Shown piece after piece: positions 1 through 11,122 of a stretch of 64,000 nucleotides of DNA; position 1 is the first letter of the stretch, and each line of letters starts with the position of its first letter. Location: the NCBI GenBank assembly GCA_946894095.1, contig OX335650.1, forward strand, positions 1,798,001 through 1,862,000, in the 5' to 3' direction. Source of the stretch: Incurvaria masculella. Taxonomy: Eukaryota; Arthropoda; Insecta; Lepidoptera; Incurvariidae. The notes under the pieces were generated by a model, which searched no databases, was not told the origin of the DNA, and saw nothing but the letters and a program-made list of their open reading frames with translations. The translations under genes and the position numbers were made by a program.

Positions 1-304
1 CTATCTTCCTGTGATAGCTTTACACATACTTCAAAAGATCTTTTTAGTTCCTTAGTTGTTAGATAATCATAAGTAAAATCATCAGCTAAGTTACAATTAT
101 TTAGCTTACCTTTACATTTTTCATAAAATCTAAGGCAGTAGGCAACCACACGCACCACTTTGGTAAGTGAAGAATAGCGAGTGATTAGGCTAGCTACTTG
201 TACCACGGAATCTTCTTGTGTATTTCCCGGATGCACGGTCGCATTTGTCACGAATTTACTTTCAAGAGTTGTTTCAGGGATTGCATCTACTGAAACAGAA
301 ACAG
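1..304 (-). pseudogene. BEL/Pao polyprotein, downstream segment (between RNase H and integrase)
   Basis: Read on the minus strand, positions about 300 to 1 are open and encode a segment with the features RYSSLTKVVRVVAY and DYLTTKELKRSF. In BEL/Pao elements this type of sequence follows RNase H and precedes the integrase zinc-binding region. It is the continuation of the polyprotein at 2308-5886, cut off from it by the LINE at 305-2308. The integrase itself would lie left of the window. The reading frame stays open to the window edge, which suggests a young insertion history. Confidence 0.75.
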
Positions 305-1405
305 TAAATCACGAAATACTGCTAGGGGAAACTAGAACATTATGGTGTTAGAGAAAAAGAATTAAGTATATGTAAATCATATCTATCAAATAGAAAACAA
401 GTCTGTGATGTAAACGGCACTAAGTCTGATGTAGAATCGATCACTATGGGTGTACCGCAGGGCTCAATTCTGGGACCATTGTTATTTTTTATTTACATTA
501 ATGACATTTCAAGCTGCATCGCAACAGACATCGAGATGGTTTTATTTGCTGATGACATATCATTAATTGTAAAAGATCAAAATATATCGGACCTGCGGGT
601 GTCCTTTATACAAGCCATAAACTCACTAAAATTATGGTTTGAAGCCAATAACCTTCTTTTAAATGTAAGTAAAACTAACTTAATGCACTTTGTGCTGGGG
701 ACCCAGAAACGCTATGTGAATCATGATGTTTTAAATGCAGCACATGATTTGTCTTTGAGTATAACTAAGGAAATAACATTTCTTGGTGTAGTATTTGACA
801 ATCATTTTACATGGAAACCACATATTGATAAGCTTGCTGCTAAGCTTAGCTCTGCATGCTATGCAGTAAAAAAAATTAAGGAGCTTTGTGGTTTAGAAGC
901 TGCTAAATCTGTCTATCATGCCTATTTTCACAGCATAATGTCATATGGCCTGATGTTCTGGGGTGATGCAGCTGAAGTAAATCGTATATTTGTTTTGCAG
1001 AAAAGAGCACTGCGATGCATGCTAGGCATAAGGACGAGAGATTCCTGTAGAAAGGTGTTTGGTGACGTAGGAATCTTAACTTTGCCAAGTGCTTACGTTT
1101 TTCAAAACATCTGCTATGCAAGAAAACATATAAATGATTTCACCCTTAACTGTGATGTTCATAACTATAACACAAGACACAAGAACAATGTTAAAGTAAT
1201 TAGTCATAAATTAGTCAAAACATCTAAGAGTTTTATATGTAACAGTGTTAGATTTTATAATAAATTGCCCAAAGGGGTGAGAGATTTATCTGAAAATTCT
1301 TTTAAAGTTAAGGTTAAGAAGTTGCTAACACATAAGGCTTACTATTGTATTAAAGATGCCCTAGCTGATAAATTTGAATTTACTGAGATTTTGACTGCCT
1401 GCTGA
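305..1405 (+). pseudogene. LINE ORF2 C-terminal part: reverse transcriptase from mid-domain to end
   Basis: The open frame from 446 (319 residues) contains the RT motifs GVPQGSILGP (residues 2-11) and FADD (34-37), the catalytic aspartate box. Past the RT core it has the C-terminal region typical of Jockey/CR1/L2 elements (YNTRHKNN, then RFYNKLPKGVRDLS near the end). The same frame extends upstream of the first Met to about 337, and the homology continues left to about 305 after a one-base shift in the G-run at 330-335. Endonuclease, ORF1 and the first half of RT are missing. The RT core that remains is intact, but the protein cannot be functional without the N-terminal half. The clade is inferred from motifs; Jockey versus CR1/L2 is not settled. 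Confidence 0.8.
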
Positions 1406-2308
1406 CTGGGTACAAAAAGTATCCTATTATTATTACTATTTTGACTAATTTTATTTTTACTAATTTTTGACACCTGATACATTTTGTATCTTTACTACTT
1501 TTATGATAAGTACTACTTGTAGTATGAAATTACTAACCAAGCAATTTTGATTTGATACAATTTCGTATCAATAATGACGAGGGCTCTATACACCCGAATT
1601 TTTATTTTTATTTTATTTTAGTTAAGCATTATTAGTTTCTCGGTATTGGTCAAAATCTCATATAGGAATCTATTATTACTTTATTGATAGGGATGCTCTC
1701 AAACCATTATACTCTTAATTGTCTGTAGGTGGTAGCATTTAAAGGGATATGTAACTATGTGATCAGCTGACAGTAGTAGTTTATGATAAAACTCATAGTA
1801 TTAAAACCTAATGTGCAAGTGTTTCACAGTGTTGTGTTGCCACTGGAGCAGTGCATCGCTTAAAGGTCCTTGCTTACGGTGACGCTTGGCTCAGGTTATC
1901 TCTTTCCCTAAAATATGGTTGAAAGAGGTAATGGCTGTGCCCGGCGTGATGCTCGTGAACGGGTGCTGTTTGTGGGGACTGGCCTGCTCCAATTGGCAAC
2001 ATATTAGTTGGAGGGGATTGTCTTTGCAAATAAAATTATATTTGTCATAAACTGTTGCATACGGCATGGATTGTAAATTTTTGTGTATTCATGTGAATTT
2101 AGTGTTTTACCTATGTTTTTGTTAAAATAATTGACAAACACTTTTGTAAACTTAGACTAAGTGGACGTTGAAAAAAAAAACAGCGGAGTTTCTTTCCAGT
2201 TCTTCTTCGCTGTGTTTTGTTTTGCTGAACTGGCCAATGCTAAAATATGACAAATCCGAGTGCAGTGTACTGTCTATGGATGATGAATAAACAATACAAT
2301 ACAATACA
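1406..2308 (+). other. LINE 3' UTR with CAATA-repeat tail
   Basis: This is the non-coding 3' part of the LINE. It includes GTTTCTTTCCAGTTCTTCTT at about 2190 and an AATAAA at about 2287 just before the repeat tail. A very similar sequence lies at 44991-45787. The GTTTCTT..GTTCTTCT block also occurs in the LINE 3' ends at 54545-54905 and 61390-61697, so it may be a conserved 3' recognition motif. Confidence 0.7.
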
Positions 2309-5300
2309 CTGTTTATTGGTAAAGGGTCTCTGTGTAACCATGTGGGTCCAGCCCACCATAATGAATGAGTTGATAATTCTTTAGGAGAAATGCCTCTCGA
2401 GGCCACGTCTGCAGGATTGTCTTTAGATGTTACATGAAACCAATGTTGTTTGTGTATTCTGTTTATAATCTCTGTGATCCTATTTGCTACGAATGTTGAC
2501 CAACAATTCGGGTGACGTTGAAGCCAGGCCAGAACAATACTTGAGTCAGTCCAGGCATAGACGTTATTCCATGGAACATTCAAACTTTTTTGAGCATTGT
2601 GCAATAACTTCGCAAGAAGCACAGCACCACAAAGTTCCAATCTAGGTAGGCTCAACTGTTTTACAGGAGCCACCTTAGTCTTGGCTTCCAACATTGTGAC
2701 TTTAATCCCATTTGGGGTAAAATGACGGTAGTAAACTACTGCGGAATAAGCTACCATTGATGCATCCGAATACCCATGAAGTTCTACTCTGGGTTCACCT
2801 TCTTCAACTTGCTGTTGCATCCATCTGTTGAGTTCAATTTCAGGCATTTTCAACAATTCATACTTGTATCGCTGATAGTTTTCCAACATTTCACCTTCTA
2901 GGGTTTGATCCCAATCATATTTCTCCAACCATAGCTTCTGGAGTAAGATCTTAGCAACAATTACGACTGGTGAAAGCCAACCAGTAGGATCATATATCTT
3001 CGCTATATCTCTGAGAACCGTTCGTTTAGTGGGTATCTCATTTAAATCTTTCATTACCTCAATCTTGAGTATGAATGCATCTTTGTTCACATCCCAATTT
3101 AATCCTAAGATTTTCCTACTTTCTTCTTCTTCTTTCTCTCTTAGATACCTGATGTTTGAAGTCCATTTATGGAGATGGAATCCACCTTTATTTAACAACT
3201 TAATGACTTCATTCTTCATTCTTGTAGCATTTTTCTCATCACAGCAACCGGTCAGTAAATCATCCACGTAAAAATCTTCTTCCACCGTATCTATGATATC
3301 TTTCTCAAAGTTGTCTCTTTCATCTTGTCCAACTTGTTTCAAAGTCTTTATTGCGAGATACGGTGCACATGATGTTCCGTATGTGACGGTTAATAATCTA
3401 TATTCTCTGATAGATTCTTCAGGAGAGAATCTCCATAAAACGCGTTGGTAGTCCACGTCTTCAGTGCTAATCAGAATCTGTCTGTACATTTGACGAATGT
3501 CTGCTACCAAAACGATTGCATTTTGTCGCCAGCGTAGTATTATGTTTCTGATGTCATTCTGTAAGGGAGGCCCAATCAACAGATTATCGTTCAACGATTT
3601 TCCATTGGTCGTACTGGACGAGCCATCAAACACAACACGTAACTTCGTGGTGAGATGGTGAGGACTCAACACTGCGTGATGTGGCAAGTAATATACTTTC
3701 TTATTCTTTAAATCGCAGGTTGGTACGAGCGCCATATGATTCTTCTCAATATAGTCTCTCATGAACTCCTTGTAGTCTTTTTCTAGGTTAGGATTTGATG
3801 TGAACTTCTTCTCCATCGCGAATAATCTTTTTTGTGCTGCCATCCGAGACTCTCCTAAGTCTGGAGGCTGAGTAATGAAGGGTAACCTCACACTGTATCT
3901 TCCATCTATGTTTCTTTGATAAGTAGTGTTAAAGTAATCATCACATCTTTTTTCTTCCTTTGTCATCAATCGAGTTGAAGTTTTGGTGTCAACATCTTCG
4001 ATTTCCCAAAATTTTCTTAGTAATGTATCCATTTCTATCTTTGCATGACTTACATGTATTAAATTTGACATCATTCTTTTTTTATTAGATTGTCCAGAAA
4101 CCAGCCACCCCAAGTGTGATTCTTGCGCTATCAGCGGTTCATCTTGCTTTCTCAGGATACCATCTTTCAAGATGGAAGCGTAGACGTCGGCTCCCAGAAT
4201 CAGATCGATCTGGTTTGGTTCAAGAAATGTTGGATCAGCTAGATTCAACAATGATAATGCTGGCCAATTCAGAGTAAGTGTGTGTGTCGGTATGCAAGTG
4301 GTGAGTGTTTTGAGAACATACGCTTCAACCTTGATGTTGAATTCTTTATCATACTTTGATCTTATATTTAGGTTTACTAAACCTTTGGTAGGGGCAGTGC
4401 TTGAATTTATCCCAATAATACTGCCGTGAATACCCTGTACCTTTAACTTTAAGAGTTGACAAGCTGATTCAGTTACTAAAGAGGCTTGTGAACCTTGATC
4501 GATTAGGGCTCTAAGTGTAAATACTTCATCGTCTACATGAACATCTACTAACGCTGTAGCCAGTAATACCGGACAGCGGTGAATGTGGTGAGTTAGTGCC
4601 ATTCTTGCTTGATCTAGAGTTGAATAAGTGTCTTCTTGTTTCTCTAGAGGCCTTGAGTCAGTAACGAGTGGTGTCTTACTTGGTTGTCTTGCGTTACAAA
4701 CTTGATGTGAGTTATGTTGTGTATTATCTGCTGAACAATTATTTTTATTTATTGCTGAATATTGCAAAGGTTTGACGTGGAGTAGCGAGTGATGTTTACG
4801 AGAGCACATCCTGCAGGCAGTGGACTGTAAGCATTTATACGCAGAATGACCCACTCGCAGACAGTTAAAGCAAAGCATATTATTTTGCACAAACTTTCGA
4901 CGACTATCGACATCCAACGAGCAAAACTTTCTGCAGTAGCATATGAAGTGATCTTCATTACAATAATAACATTGTTTGTTCGCAGTTGAATTAGTTTCAA
5001 TTTGACCAACAAAAACTTTCTTTGAAGGTGTAAAACCCTTTTGCGTGTGTGGTGCGTGTGGTTCCCTAGGCTGGCTGGGTTTCAACATTTCGAGTGTTCT
5101 AAATCTATGTTCTAAAAACTTCCTGTGCGATTCTGAGTCGAGTTTGGATATGCCAATATGAACTACTATATCATCCCAATGATCTGTTGGAACCTTCATA
5201 TTTTTTAATGATATTAAACACTCGGAAGTGGTGTCTAACAATTCCTTGATTCCGCGTGCAGACTCGCTTACAATTCGTTTTTGTCCCAACAGTTTGCAAA

Positions 5301-5886
5301 GGAATGAGTTTACAATGCACCTGTTATTGTGAAAGCGTTGCTTAAGTGTACTCCAAATAACCTCATAGTTTGACTCTGAAATGGGAATGTGTTTAACCAG
5401 TGACTCTGCTTCACCTTTGAGACTCGACTTCAGATATTGACATTTATTTACCAAGCTTACTTTGACATTATCGTGAACAAGCGATTTGAACAAATCATGG
5501 AATGTGATCCATGTACTGTAATCACCTGCGAATGTAGGCAATTGAATAGGTGGTAACTTTGTTACCACTTGTGCATCCATAATATTTTCCGTACTGGTAG
5601 TAGGTACTTGATTGAACAATAACATTGTCTCCTTAAATAAAGTACAAAAGTCTAAGTACAGTTCCATGAAATTATCATACATATCGTGATATGTCGAAGG
5701 CACATTTTCATTTGCAGATAACTTGGAATGTTGACACATAAAATTACTGTAATAATCTGACAAGACAGTCTGACGAGTTTCCACATATGACACCGATAAT
5801 CTCTCCTTTGGAGATTTTTTGAAATTTGCAAACAACCGTTTCGTTCGCTCGTAGGTGTCCATTTGTTGCGCCAGTAATTGATCCAT
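2308..5886 (-). CDS. BEL/Pao retrotransposon gag-pol polyprotein (interrupted after RNase H)
   Basis: A single open frame starts at the Met at 5886 and runs 1193 residues before it enters LINE sequence at 2308; the further 51 codons to 2152 are LINE-derived. Domains in order: gag-like DUF1759-type region (about 114-200, LPTFAGDYSTW), zinc knuckles (CYYC..H..C at about 307-318; CFNCLRVGHSAYKC at 339-352), aspartic protease with DQGS at 463-466 and ILGADVY at 563-569, reverse transcriptase (LRVVFDGS at 749-756, YGTSCAP at 836-842, catalytic YVDD at 873-876), and RNase H (YSDAS at 1039-1043, TDSSIV at 1113-1118, DNPADVASRG at 1156-1165). The order matches BEL/Pao elements. The frame upstream of the insertion has no internal stop, so the element was apparently intact when the LINE inserted. 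Integrase is off the left edge. Confidence 0.92.
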
Positions 5887-6219
5887 ACTTGCATGAAATC
5901 ACCAACACTACTACTTCAATTGTACTCACGATTAGAGATCCCAGGAACACACAACACTTTAATTTATATTCGATCACTGGTTGTCGATTAGCTCCGCCAA
6001 TTGGATCCAGAAACAAGTTCCGGGGACCGCCTGGAAGATGTGCAGCTCCGCACCCGATGGTATGACCTGCCGCACAGTCAGTGCTCTCCGAGCCCCACGC
6101 TCAAGAGAGAATCGCTGCCACTGGCCTTGGTCCAATACGGCCCGGGCCACGGCGACTTTAGCACGATCCGCGCTTCGCCGGGGAGACTGATCTCAAAAAT
6201 CCGGCTCGAAGGACCAAAA
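5887..6219 (-). other. BEL/Pao untranslated leader and candidate primer-binding region
   Basis: This is the region between the putative LTR end and the polyprotein start. On the minus strand it begins TTTTGGTCCTTCGAGCCGG, a sequence that in BEL/Pao elements lies directly inside the 5' LTR. It is GC-richer than its surroundings and shows no ORF that I would support. Confidence 0.55.
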
Positions 6220-6304
6220 TGTACAGATATTGAATACCACACACGGCAATGTTTGTTTTCTATTACGAAATAAAACACCATGTAAAGGGTAACTATTCGA
6301 AAAA
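6220..6304 (-). repeat. Candidate 5' LTR end of the BEL/Pao element (partial)
   Basis: On the minus strand the sequence ends in TGTACA directly before TTTTGGTCCTTCGAG, consistent with an LTR ending in CA. The upstream part of the LTR is missing or replaced, because SINE sequence starts at about 6305. The other LTR is outside the window, so the boundary cannot be checked by comparison. Confidence 0.4.
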
Positions 6305-6830
6305 AGGCACTTCGAGCGCAGTTCGGTTCTAGATGGTGACCACTCTCAACCGTTAAGGTGGGCCCGTAAGCATTAGAAAATTGCGCTCCCCATACAAACG
6401 TAGTTTACTAATCTTTTGAAAACAGCTCTTCCAATTTACTTGATATTTGGTATCTAAAATCAAGAAACAAATATCTGTGTCTGCACGTGTTTGTTTTTCC
6501 GGTAAATGTATCCTGGGTCAAACCACATGAAAAACGGAATTTGTATGAAGCATTTCTTATTGATTTCATTTCATTCGGTTCAGATTAAAAAAAAACACAA
6601 AAACGTGCAGACCCAGGTATTCGTCGTCTAACATTAGATATTAATTATCAATGCAATTGGAACAGTGGTTTTCAAATGATTAGTAAACTACGTTTGTATG
6701 GGGAGCATAGCTTACTGGTCATTCTTAAGGCTGGCCGTGGTTCGGACTCCACGTAAAACTGTAGTCTCCCTTCCTTACTTACTAGGTGGTAGGGTTGATC
6801 CCGCCCGGCTTTTATGAAATAAAAAAAAAA
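6305..6830 (+). mobile_element. 5S-type SINE fragment split by a MITE
   Basis: Positions 6305-6352 match the 5S-derived head of the SINE at 22219-22607 (GGTTCTaGATGGTGACC, then AACCG). Positions 6729-6830 continue with the shared body (GGCTGGCCGTGGTTCGGACT, ACTAGGTGGTAGGGTTGATC) and end early in an A-rich tail. The two parts are separated exactly by the TTAA-flanked element at 6353-6728. Confidence 0.65.
6353..6728. mobile_element. MITE with TTAA target duplication (piggyBac-like)
   Basis: TTAA occurs at 6353-6356 and 6725-6728. Inside are imperfect terminal inverted repeats. The best-matching arms are 6381-6430 and 6657-6706, sharing CTCCCCATACAAACGTAGTT in inverted orientation. No coding sequence is present. 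TTAA duplication is the hallmark of piggyBac-type transposition, so a non-autonomous piggyBac-like element is the best reading. Confidence 0.7.
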
Positions 6831-7760
6831 CTTAAGTTTAAAACACCCGCGAATGTAGGAATGTCCTTTGCATGTGGACACGTTGGATTCGTTTTATGTC
6901 AAAAGTTGCGTGCGATAAATTGTTGGCTAAAAAAGGTGAAATATTGAGCTATAAAAGTGAGTCTAGCTGCGTTGAAAGGTTTGTTTGCTTTTGTGGTGGT
7001 ACGTCCTTTTGAAACGAAGGTTTGGACGGTCAGTTATAACTCGTCCGGCCGGCAATGTAATTCATCTTGTGGAAACGTGAAAAACCTTTTCGCAGGCTCA
7101 TGAGTGCGTTGTTTGGCAGAAAAACCCCTAATGAATGTACACGTCGGGGGTTGTTGTGCTTTTGAATAATCGTTTTTGTTTGTAGCACACGAAACCGTTT
7201 TAGTGTGTATTATTTAGTGGTATGTTATTTTGTCATTGTTTAGAAAATAGTTTTTTTTTTCAATCTACTTTTTTTATTGATCGTATTTATTTGATTTGAA
7301 AAAGCCAATGTTATTGGCAGAAAGAAGAAAATTGCTCGCGATTTCACAGTTGGTAAGGATTTATGACGAACTTTTATCATATTGTAATATACAATATAGG
7401 GACTGCAACATGCGGTCGCAGTCAGCGTGCAGTCCCGCACGTTGTTTTAGTCGAGTCCAATCGCAACAGGACTACTCCCAGATGCCGCCGCTCATTTACA
7501 ATTTTTTTTTATAAGTTCCGTAGCCAAATGACAAAAATCACCGTCAGTCTGTCTTGAAATAAATTAAACACACAAATTAAATGGCATTCATTATATCATA
7601 TTGGTCAACCCAAACACAGACAAGTAAAATAGTAGATAGAATTTTCGCGCCAATTGACAGAATGACAGATCTGACTTTTTCTTCAACTTCCCTGCGATGA
7701 ATTTTATTTTATCCATACCATTCGCCTTCAAATTTCACTTCCTTTCACGAATTAGCACCG
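6831..7760. other. No recognisable feature
   Basis: Mixed AT-rich sequence with T-runs at 7250-7275. A TATAAAAG at 6952 could be a core-promoter element, but nothing downstream supports a gene. No ORF with recognisable protein features. Confidence 0.5.
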
Positions 7761-8021
7761 ACAACAACTTGTGCGCGCCGCAACTTTTTACATCCGCGCC
7801 AGTGCCATTGTAAAATCCTGGATACGCCTATGCCGGTCGAAAGCACAGCAGAAGGTTCGCGCGTGCAACAGTGCAAGTGCAGTGCAGAATAACAGGAAAG
7901 TCACAAAAAGGAAAAGGCATCCAGACCATCGCGCCGACCGCACGTCCAGGCCTGGACCCACACAGCTGCGTGCGTCGCCGGAGCAAGTCTGCGCCCTCCA
8001 TACTCGTAAATGGAAACCAGG
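7760..8021 (+). other. GC-richer tract with a candidate first exon and splice donor
   Basis: The tract 7760-8030 is clearly richer in C and G than its flanks. It contains an ATG at 8010-8012 followed by three codons and a consensus-like donor, GTAAGC, at 8022-8027. This would give a 12-base coding start exon. Alternative reading frames through 7771-8215 are open but show no family features. It could equally be chance. Confidence 0.2.
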
Positions 8022-8215
8022 GTAAGCGAGGAGGCGATACCTACAGTCGCCAGCGCATGATCGAACCAGGTGCGTCCTCTATCCTCCTCTCCTTGGCCAC
8101 ACCACATATCTTTAAAAAAGACGCGGTTGGAACAATAAAGGGGTTCAACTTTCTCAATAAAGAAAACTTCGCCATATTTCTTTCGCGCTATTTTCTTTTG
8201 CTCCTACGTTCGTGA

Positions 8216-9022
8216 CCGGCCAACTTGCTTGGTGTTTGCGATACACACATACATACGGACTAACGGATGCCATTTTGAAACACTGCATTTTCGGGAAAAC
8301 ATTTTTCACTACCCCTACGTGCATGACGTAAACCCGCGCAGTATTTATTTATGGTCTTCATATCGCACTTCGCTTATATACATTGGTGTGTGTTTGAGCA
8401 GTGAATTTACATAGAGAGGAGCGGGCGACAATGTTGCCAGTACATGCGTACATGCGGGCGTTACGGCAAAAGTAAGCATATTCTGGGAATCCTGAGTTGA
8501 TAAATCAGGAGTGATCTCAGGAGAGGAATTCACTTTACATTAATCTGGTATTCTGGTGATTGATTGCTGCGTCACACCGAGTAAGTGGCACTAAATAAAA
8601 CATTTCCATGTATTTTCGAATTTAGCGCAAACGTAAAGGAGAATGGCAAGATAACTATGGACCGCGGTTTCCAACTTTTTTTATTTGTGTCTCCATAGTT
8701 TCAGGTTCATTATATAGTTTTTGGGACCCACTTTCGAATGCCATAACTTTTGTCGAAATAATTCTCGGGAAGAAGCCTATATAGCTCATCAAAATTTAGC
8801 TATTGAGGTTATAAAATATTTAAACACATTGTATTTCTCAAGATCCAATTATAGGTTGTAATAATGAAATCTCACTAAAATAATCTATTGGACACTAATA
8901 GTTTGTCACTAATGTTTCTTCCGTAGGTGGAAAGCATCTGTAAACGTGTATGAAACCCAATTGCCTCAAAGACGGGCTCACTCTGGGTTTGACCAATTCA
9001 GAGTATTGTGTGGTTTTTTTTA
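8216..9022. other. No recognisable feature
   Basis: AT-rich sequence without supported ORFs, palindromes or repeats that match elsewhere in the window. Confidence 0.45.
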
Positions 9023-9060
9023 AATCGCGGCATATGGCGTACGCCAGGACCTCATAGAGA
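9023..9060 (-). mobile_element. LINE 3'-end fragment
   Basis: AAATCGCGGCATATGGCGTA followed by CGCCAGGACCT matches the 3' end of the LINE at 59884-60520 (same orientation). Only the last few dozen bases are recognisable. Confidence 0.55.
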
Positions 9061-9299
9061 GCATGGAAGGGCGGAAGTAGCAACAGAAATTTGTTTGTAA
9101 GGGCGCGGCGGCGCGTAGCCACTTTTACATACAAGAACGGAACCGGCGGCAAGTGAGTTCGCTTATGAATTTGCTTAATACTGAATTTCTCGAGCTCCAA
9201 TGACACGTAAGAATATGTAAGAACTTCAAAAGACGCAATTTATAGTGTGGTATTTGCACTACTTAAGTCACAAGTTATTTAATAACACCTGATTGAATT

Positions 9300-9452
9300 C
9301 AGTTCAATAAGGTCGTAAGTGAAACCATATTGTATTATTTTTAAAAATAACTGCTACCTATTTTGTAAGGTAGGCTGGTAGAAAATGTATTTTTGTACAC
9401 TTTATCGTGCAATAAACGTTTTTATTATTTATTATTATTATTATTTAGAAAT
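9300..9452 (+). mobile_element. Probable retroelement 3' end with (TTA)n tail
   Basis: The block ends in GTGCAATAAACGTTTTTATT and then a TTA/ATT trinucleotide run to about 9450. An AATAAA followed by a simple repeat tail is typical of LINE 3' ends, but no coding sequence is left to confirm it. Confidence 0.35.
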
Positions 9453-10114
9453 ATCAAAAAGTTGAGCTATGTTTGAAATTTGTAACGGCCGTGAAACATG
9501 TATCCGACGCTCATATTTTGTTTTCAAACTTGTTTAATGAAAGTGTTTTAATATTGATCTAATTTGAGAACACAAAGCACCAAAGACTGTTAGTTTTATC
9601 CTTAAATTGTACGAAATAATAAAATTAAACATTAAACTGTGAATTTTTTTTTATTAAATTGCTTAAATTCCTTAAATACATCAATCTAAATTACCAAAAT
9701 ACTTTGTGGTTATTTTTAAACACAATTTAATGTTGATTTACTTACGTCCTTTTTAAACTGAACGCAATCGGCTCTTATCACGCTCTTAATCAGGGAGGAT
9801 TCAGAAAGGTGTATTCTGTATGTAAACTAATTCTCGTAAGAATTGGCTTCTATGGTATCGATAACGTGAACTCGAACTCACTGAATCAGTGTCAAGCTCG
9901 GCACTTCTCTCCGGGAGTTAGGTCCTAGGGTCGTCCTGAGGCACACTTACCTCGTGCCAAACTTTTATTTATTGGCTGTAGCCCTAGCATTGTAATTTTT
10001 TAGAAAATATTGAAACGAATATTCTTAAATGGCATATATTAGTGTTCTGTTGTCTTTTACCAATTTGCATAGGCAAAAAAAATACCTATGATCTTTTGTA
10101 GAGCTCGGCTTGTT
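9453..10114. other. No recognisable feature
   Basis: AT-rich sequence. ACTCGAACTCACT at about 9871 resembles part of the terminal repeat of the MITE at 17296-17537 but is too short to call. Confidence 0.4.
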
Positions 10115-10432
10115 GAGCGGCTCGAAGCTCTGGGGTGCGGGGCATTCCTTCACATGCAAGGCCCCGAGAGGTAATTGGCTCGACCACCGTCCCGATCATT
10201 CCTACCTTGGTACCCTTTCCCAATAGTTGGTAGGGTTTCAAGCCCCCTCCGGGTTAGTACCATCGCATTGAATGAAAAGCTGGTTGAAGCGGCTGTGAAG
10301 AGTTGTCTGAAGTAGCCGCGCTAAGGTCCTGGAATGGCTTCTTATTCCTTTAGGAATGCGATGCTTTGGGCTACTATCATGGCAGTGGGTGTGGTTTAAG
10401 CCACCGGTCGCATCCAATTACGTAAAAAGAAC
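10115..10432 (+). mobile_element. Diverged tRNA-type SINE copy
   Basis: It starts GAGCGGCTCGAAGCTC, like the tRNA-type heads. The shared body follows (GGTAGGGTTTCAAGCCC, ACCATCGCATTGAATGAAAA, GGTCCTGGAATGGC) and a short A-tail closes it. Divergence and small deletions suggest an old copy. Confidence 0.7.
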
Positions 10433-10483
10433 AATAACAATGTCACCATTTAAGGATTAAAAAAAATATAACCGTTTTCAAAG

Positions 10484-10905
10484 AAAGATTTTTACTTTTA
10501 GTGCTTTTTTTTTGAAGTCGGTATTTTTTTGTAAAATTTTTTTTGTTTGTTTATTTTAAGTGAATCTGAAGTACACTAACTAATTTGTATACGTCCTTTC
10601 CAATAAAAAAGAATGATCGAAATCGGTTGGCGTTATATTGAGTTATTCGTCCATTTTTCGCGCACATCCTTAATACAAATATAAGACTTGTATGATCTTC
10701 TCATGGATATCATTTTCAGAACCAAACCAAATTAAAATGGGATCACATGGAAAGCACCAGCTTTCAAATAAAAAAATAATCATTAAAATCGGTTCACTCA
10801 GGTGAAAGTTATGAGGTAACAAACATAAAAAAGGCAAAAAAAAACATACAGACGAATTGAGAACCTCCTCCGTTTTGAATTCGGTTAAAAATACAGCATT
10901 TTTTT
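10484..10905 (+). repeat. Interspersed repeat family ending in GAAGTCGGTTAAAAA (copy 1)
   Basis: It begins near AGTGCTTTTTTTTTGAAGTC, carries AAATCGGTTGGCGTTATATT and ends GAGAACCTCCTCCG..TTCGGTTAAAAA. A closely similar copy lies at 41786-42173 and a partial one at 13744-13928. There is no coding capacity, and the class of transposon is not clear. The near-repeat of GAAGTCGGTTA at both ends is a feature of the family. Confidence 0.65.
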
Positions 10906-11047
10906 TCACAGTTGGGCAAGGCGATCGTCTATATCCGGGTTATAGGATAAAATCATGCAGTTACGATACTGCCGAATAGGGTCTGAAAAAAAGGCCACCC
11001 GCTGCAAGGACATCAACGAGAGCAAGCCTATTTTCCCGTTGATATAC

Positions 11048-11122
11048 CCCTCTCTCTCTCACACACTTTCCCTCTCTCTCGCTCTCTTTGACACTCTCCC
11101 TCTCTCTCGCTCTCTCTCACTT
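11048..11122. repeat. (CT)n-rich microsatellite
   Basis: Runs of CTCTCTCT broken by CACAC, CGCTCTC and GACACTC. On the other strand this is a GA-rich tract. It is simple-sequence DNA with no other support for function. Confidence 0.8.

Larger units (their letters stand above)
305..2308 (+). mobile_element. 5'-truncated non-LTR retrotransposon (Jockey/CR1-like LINE) inserted in the BEL/Pao element
   Basis: The left end falls inside the reverse transcriptase domain (first recognisable codons encode HEILLG at about 307). The coding part ends at 1405, a 0.9-kb 3' UTR follows, and the element ends in GAATAAACAATACAATAC, a short CAATA-repeat tail rather than poly(A). Both sides are BEL/Pao coding sequence, so it is an insertion into that element. 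I could not resolve a target-site duplication at the two joints. A second copy of the same 3' UTR lies at 44991-45787. Confidence 0.8.

Noticed and set aside
7871..8215. 114-residue frame that could be a protein
   Set aside because: No domain; its middle crosses the stronger candidate splice donor at 8022. I keep only the tract as a weak candidate.
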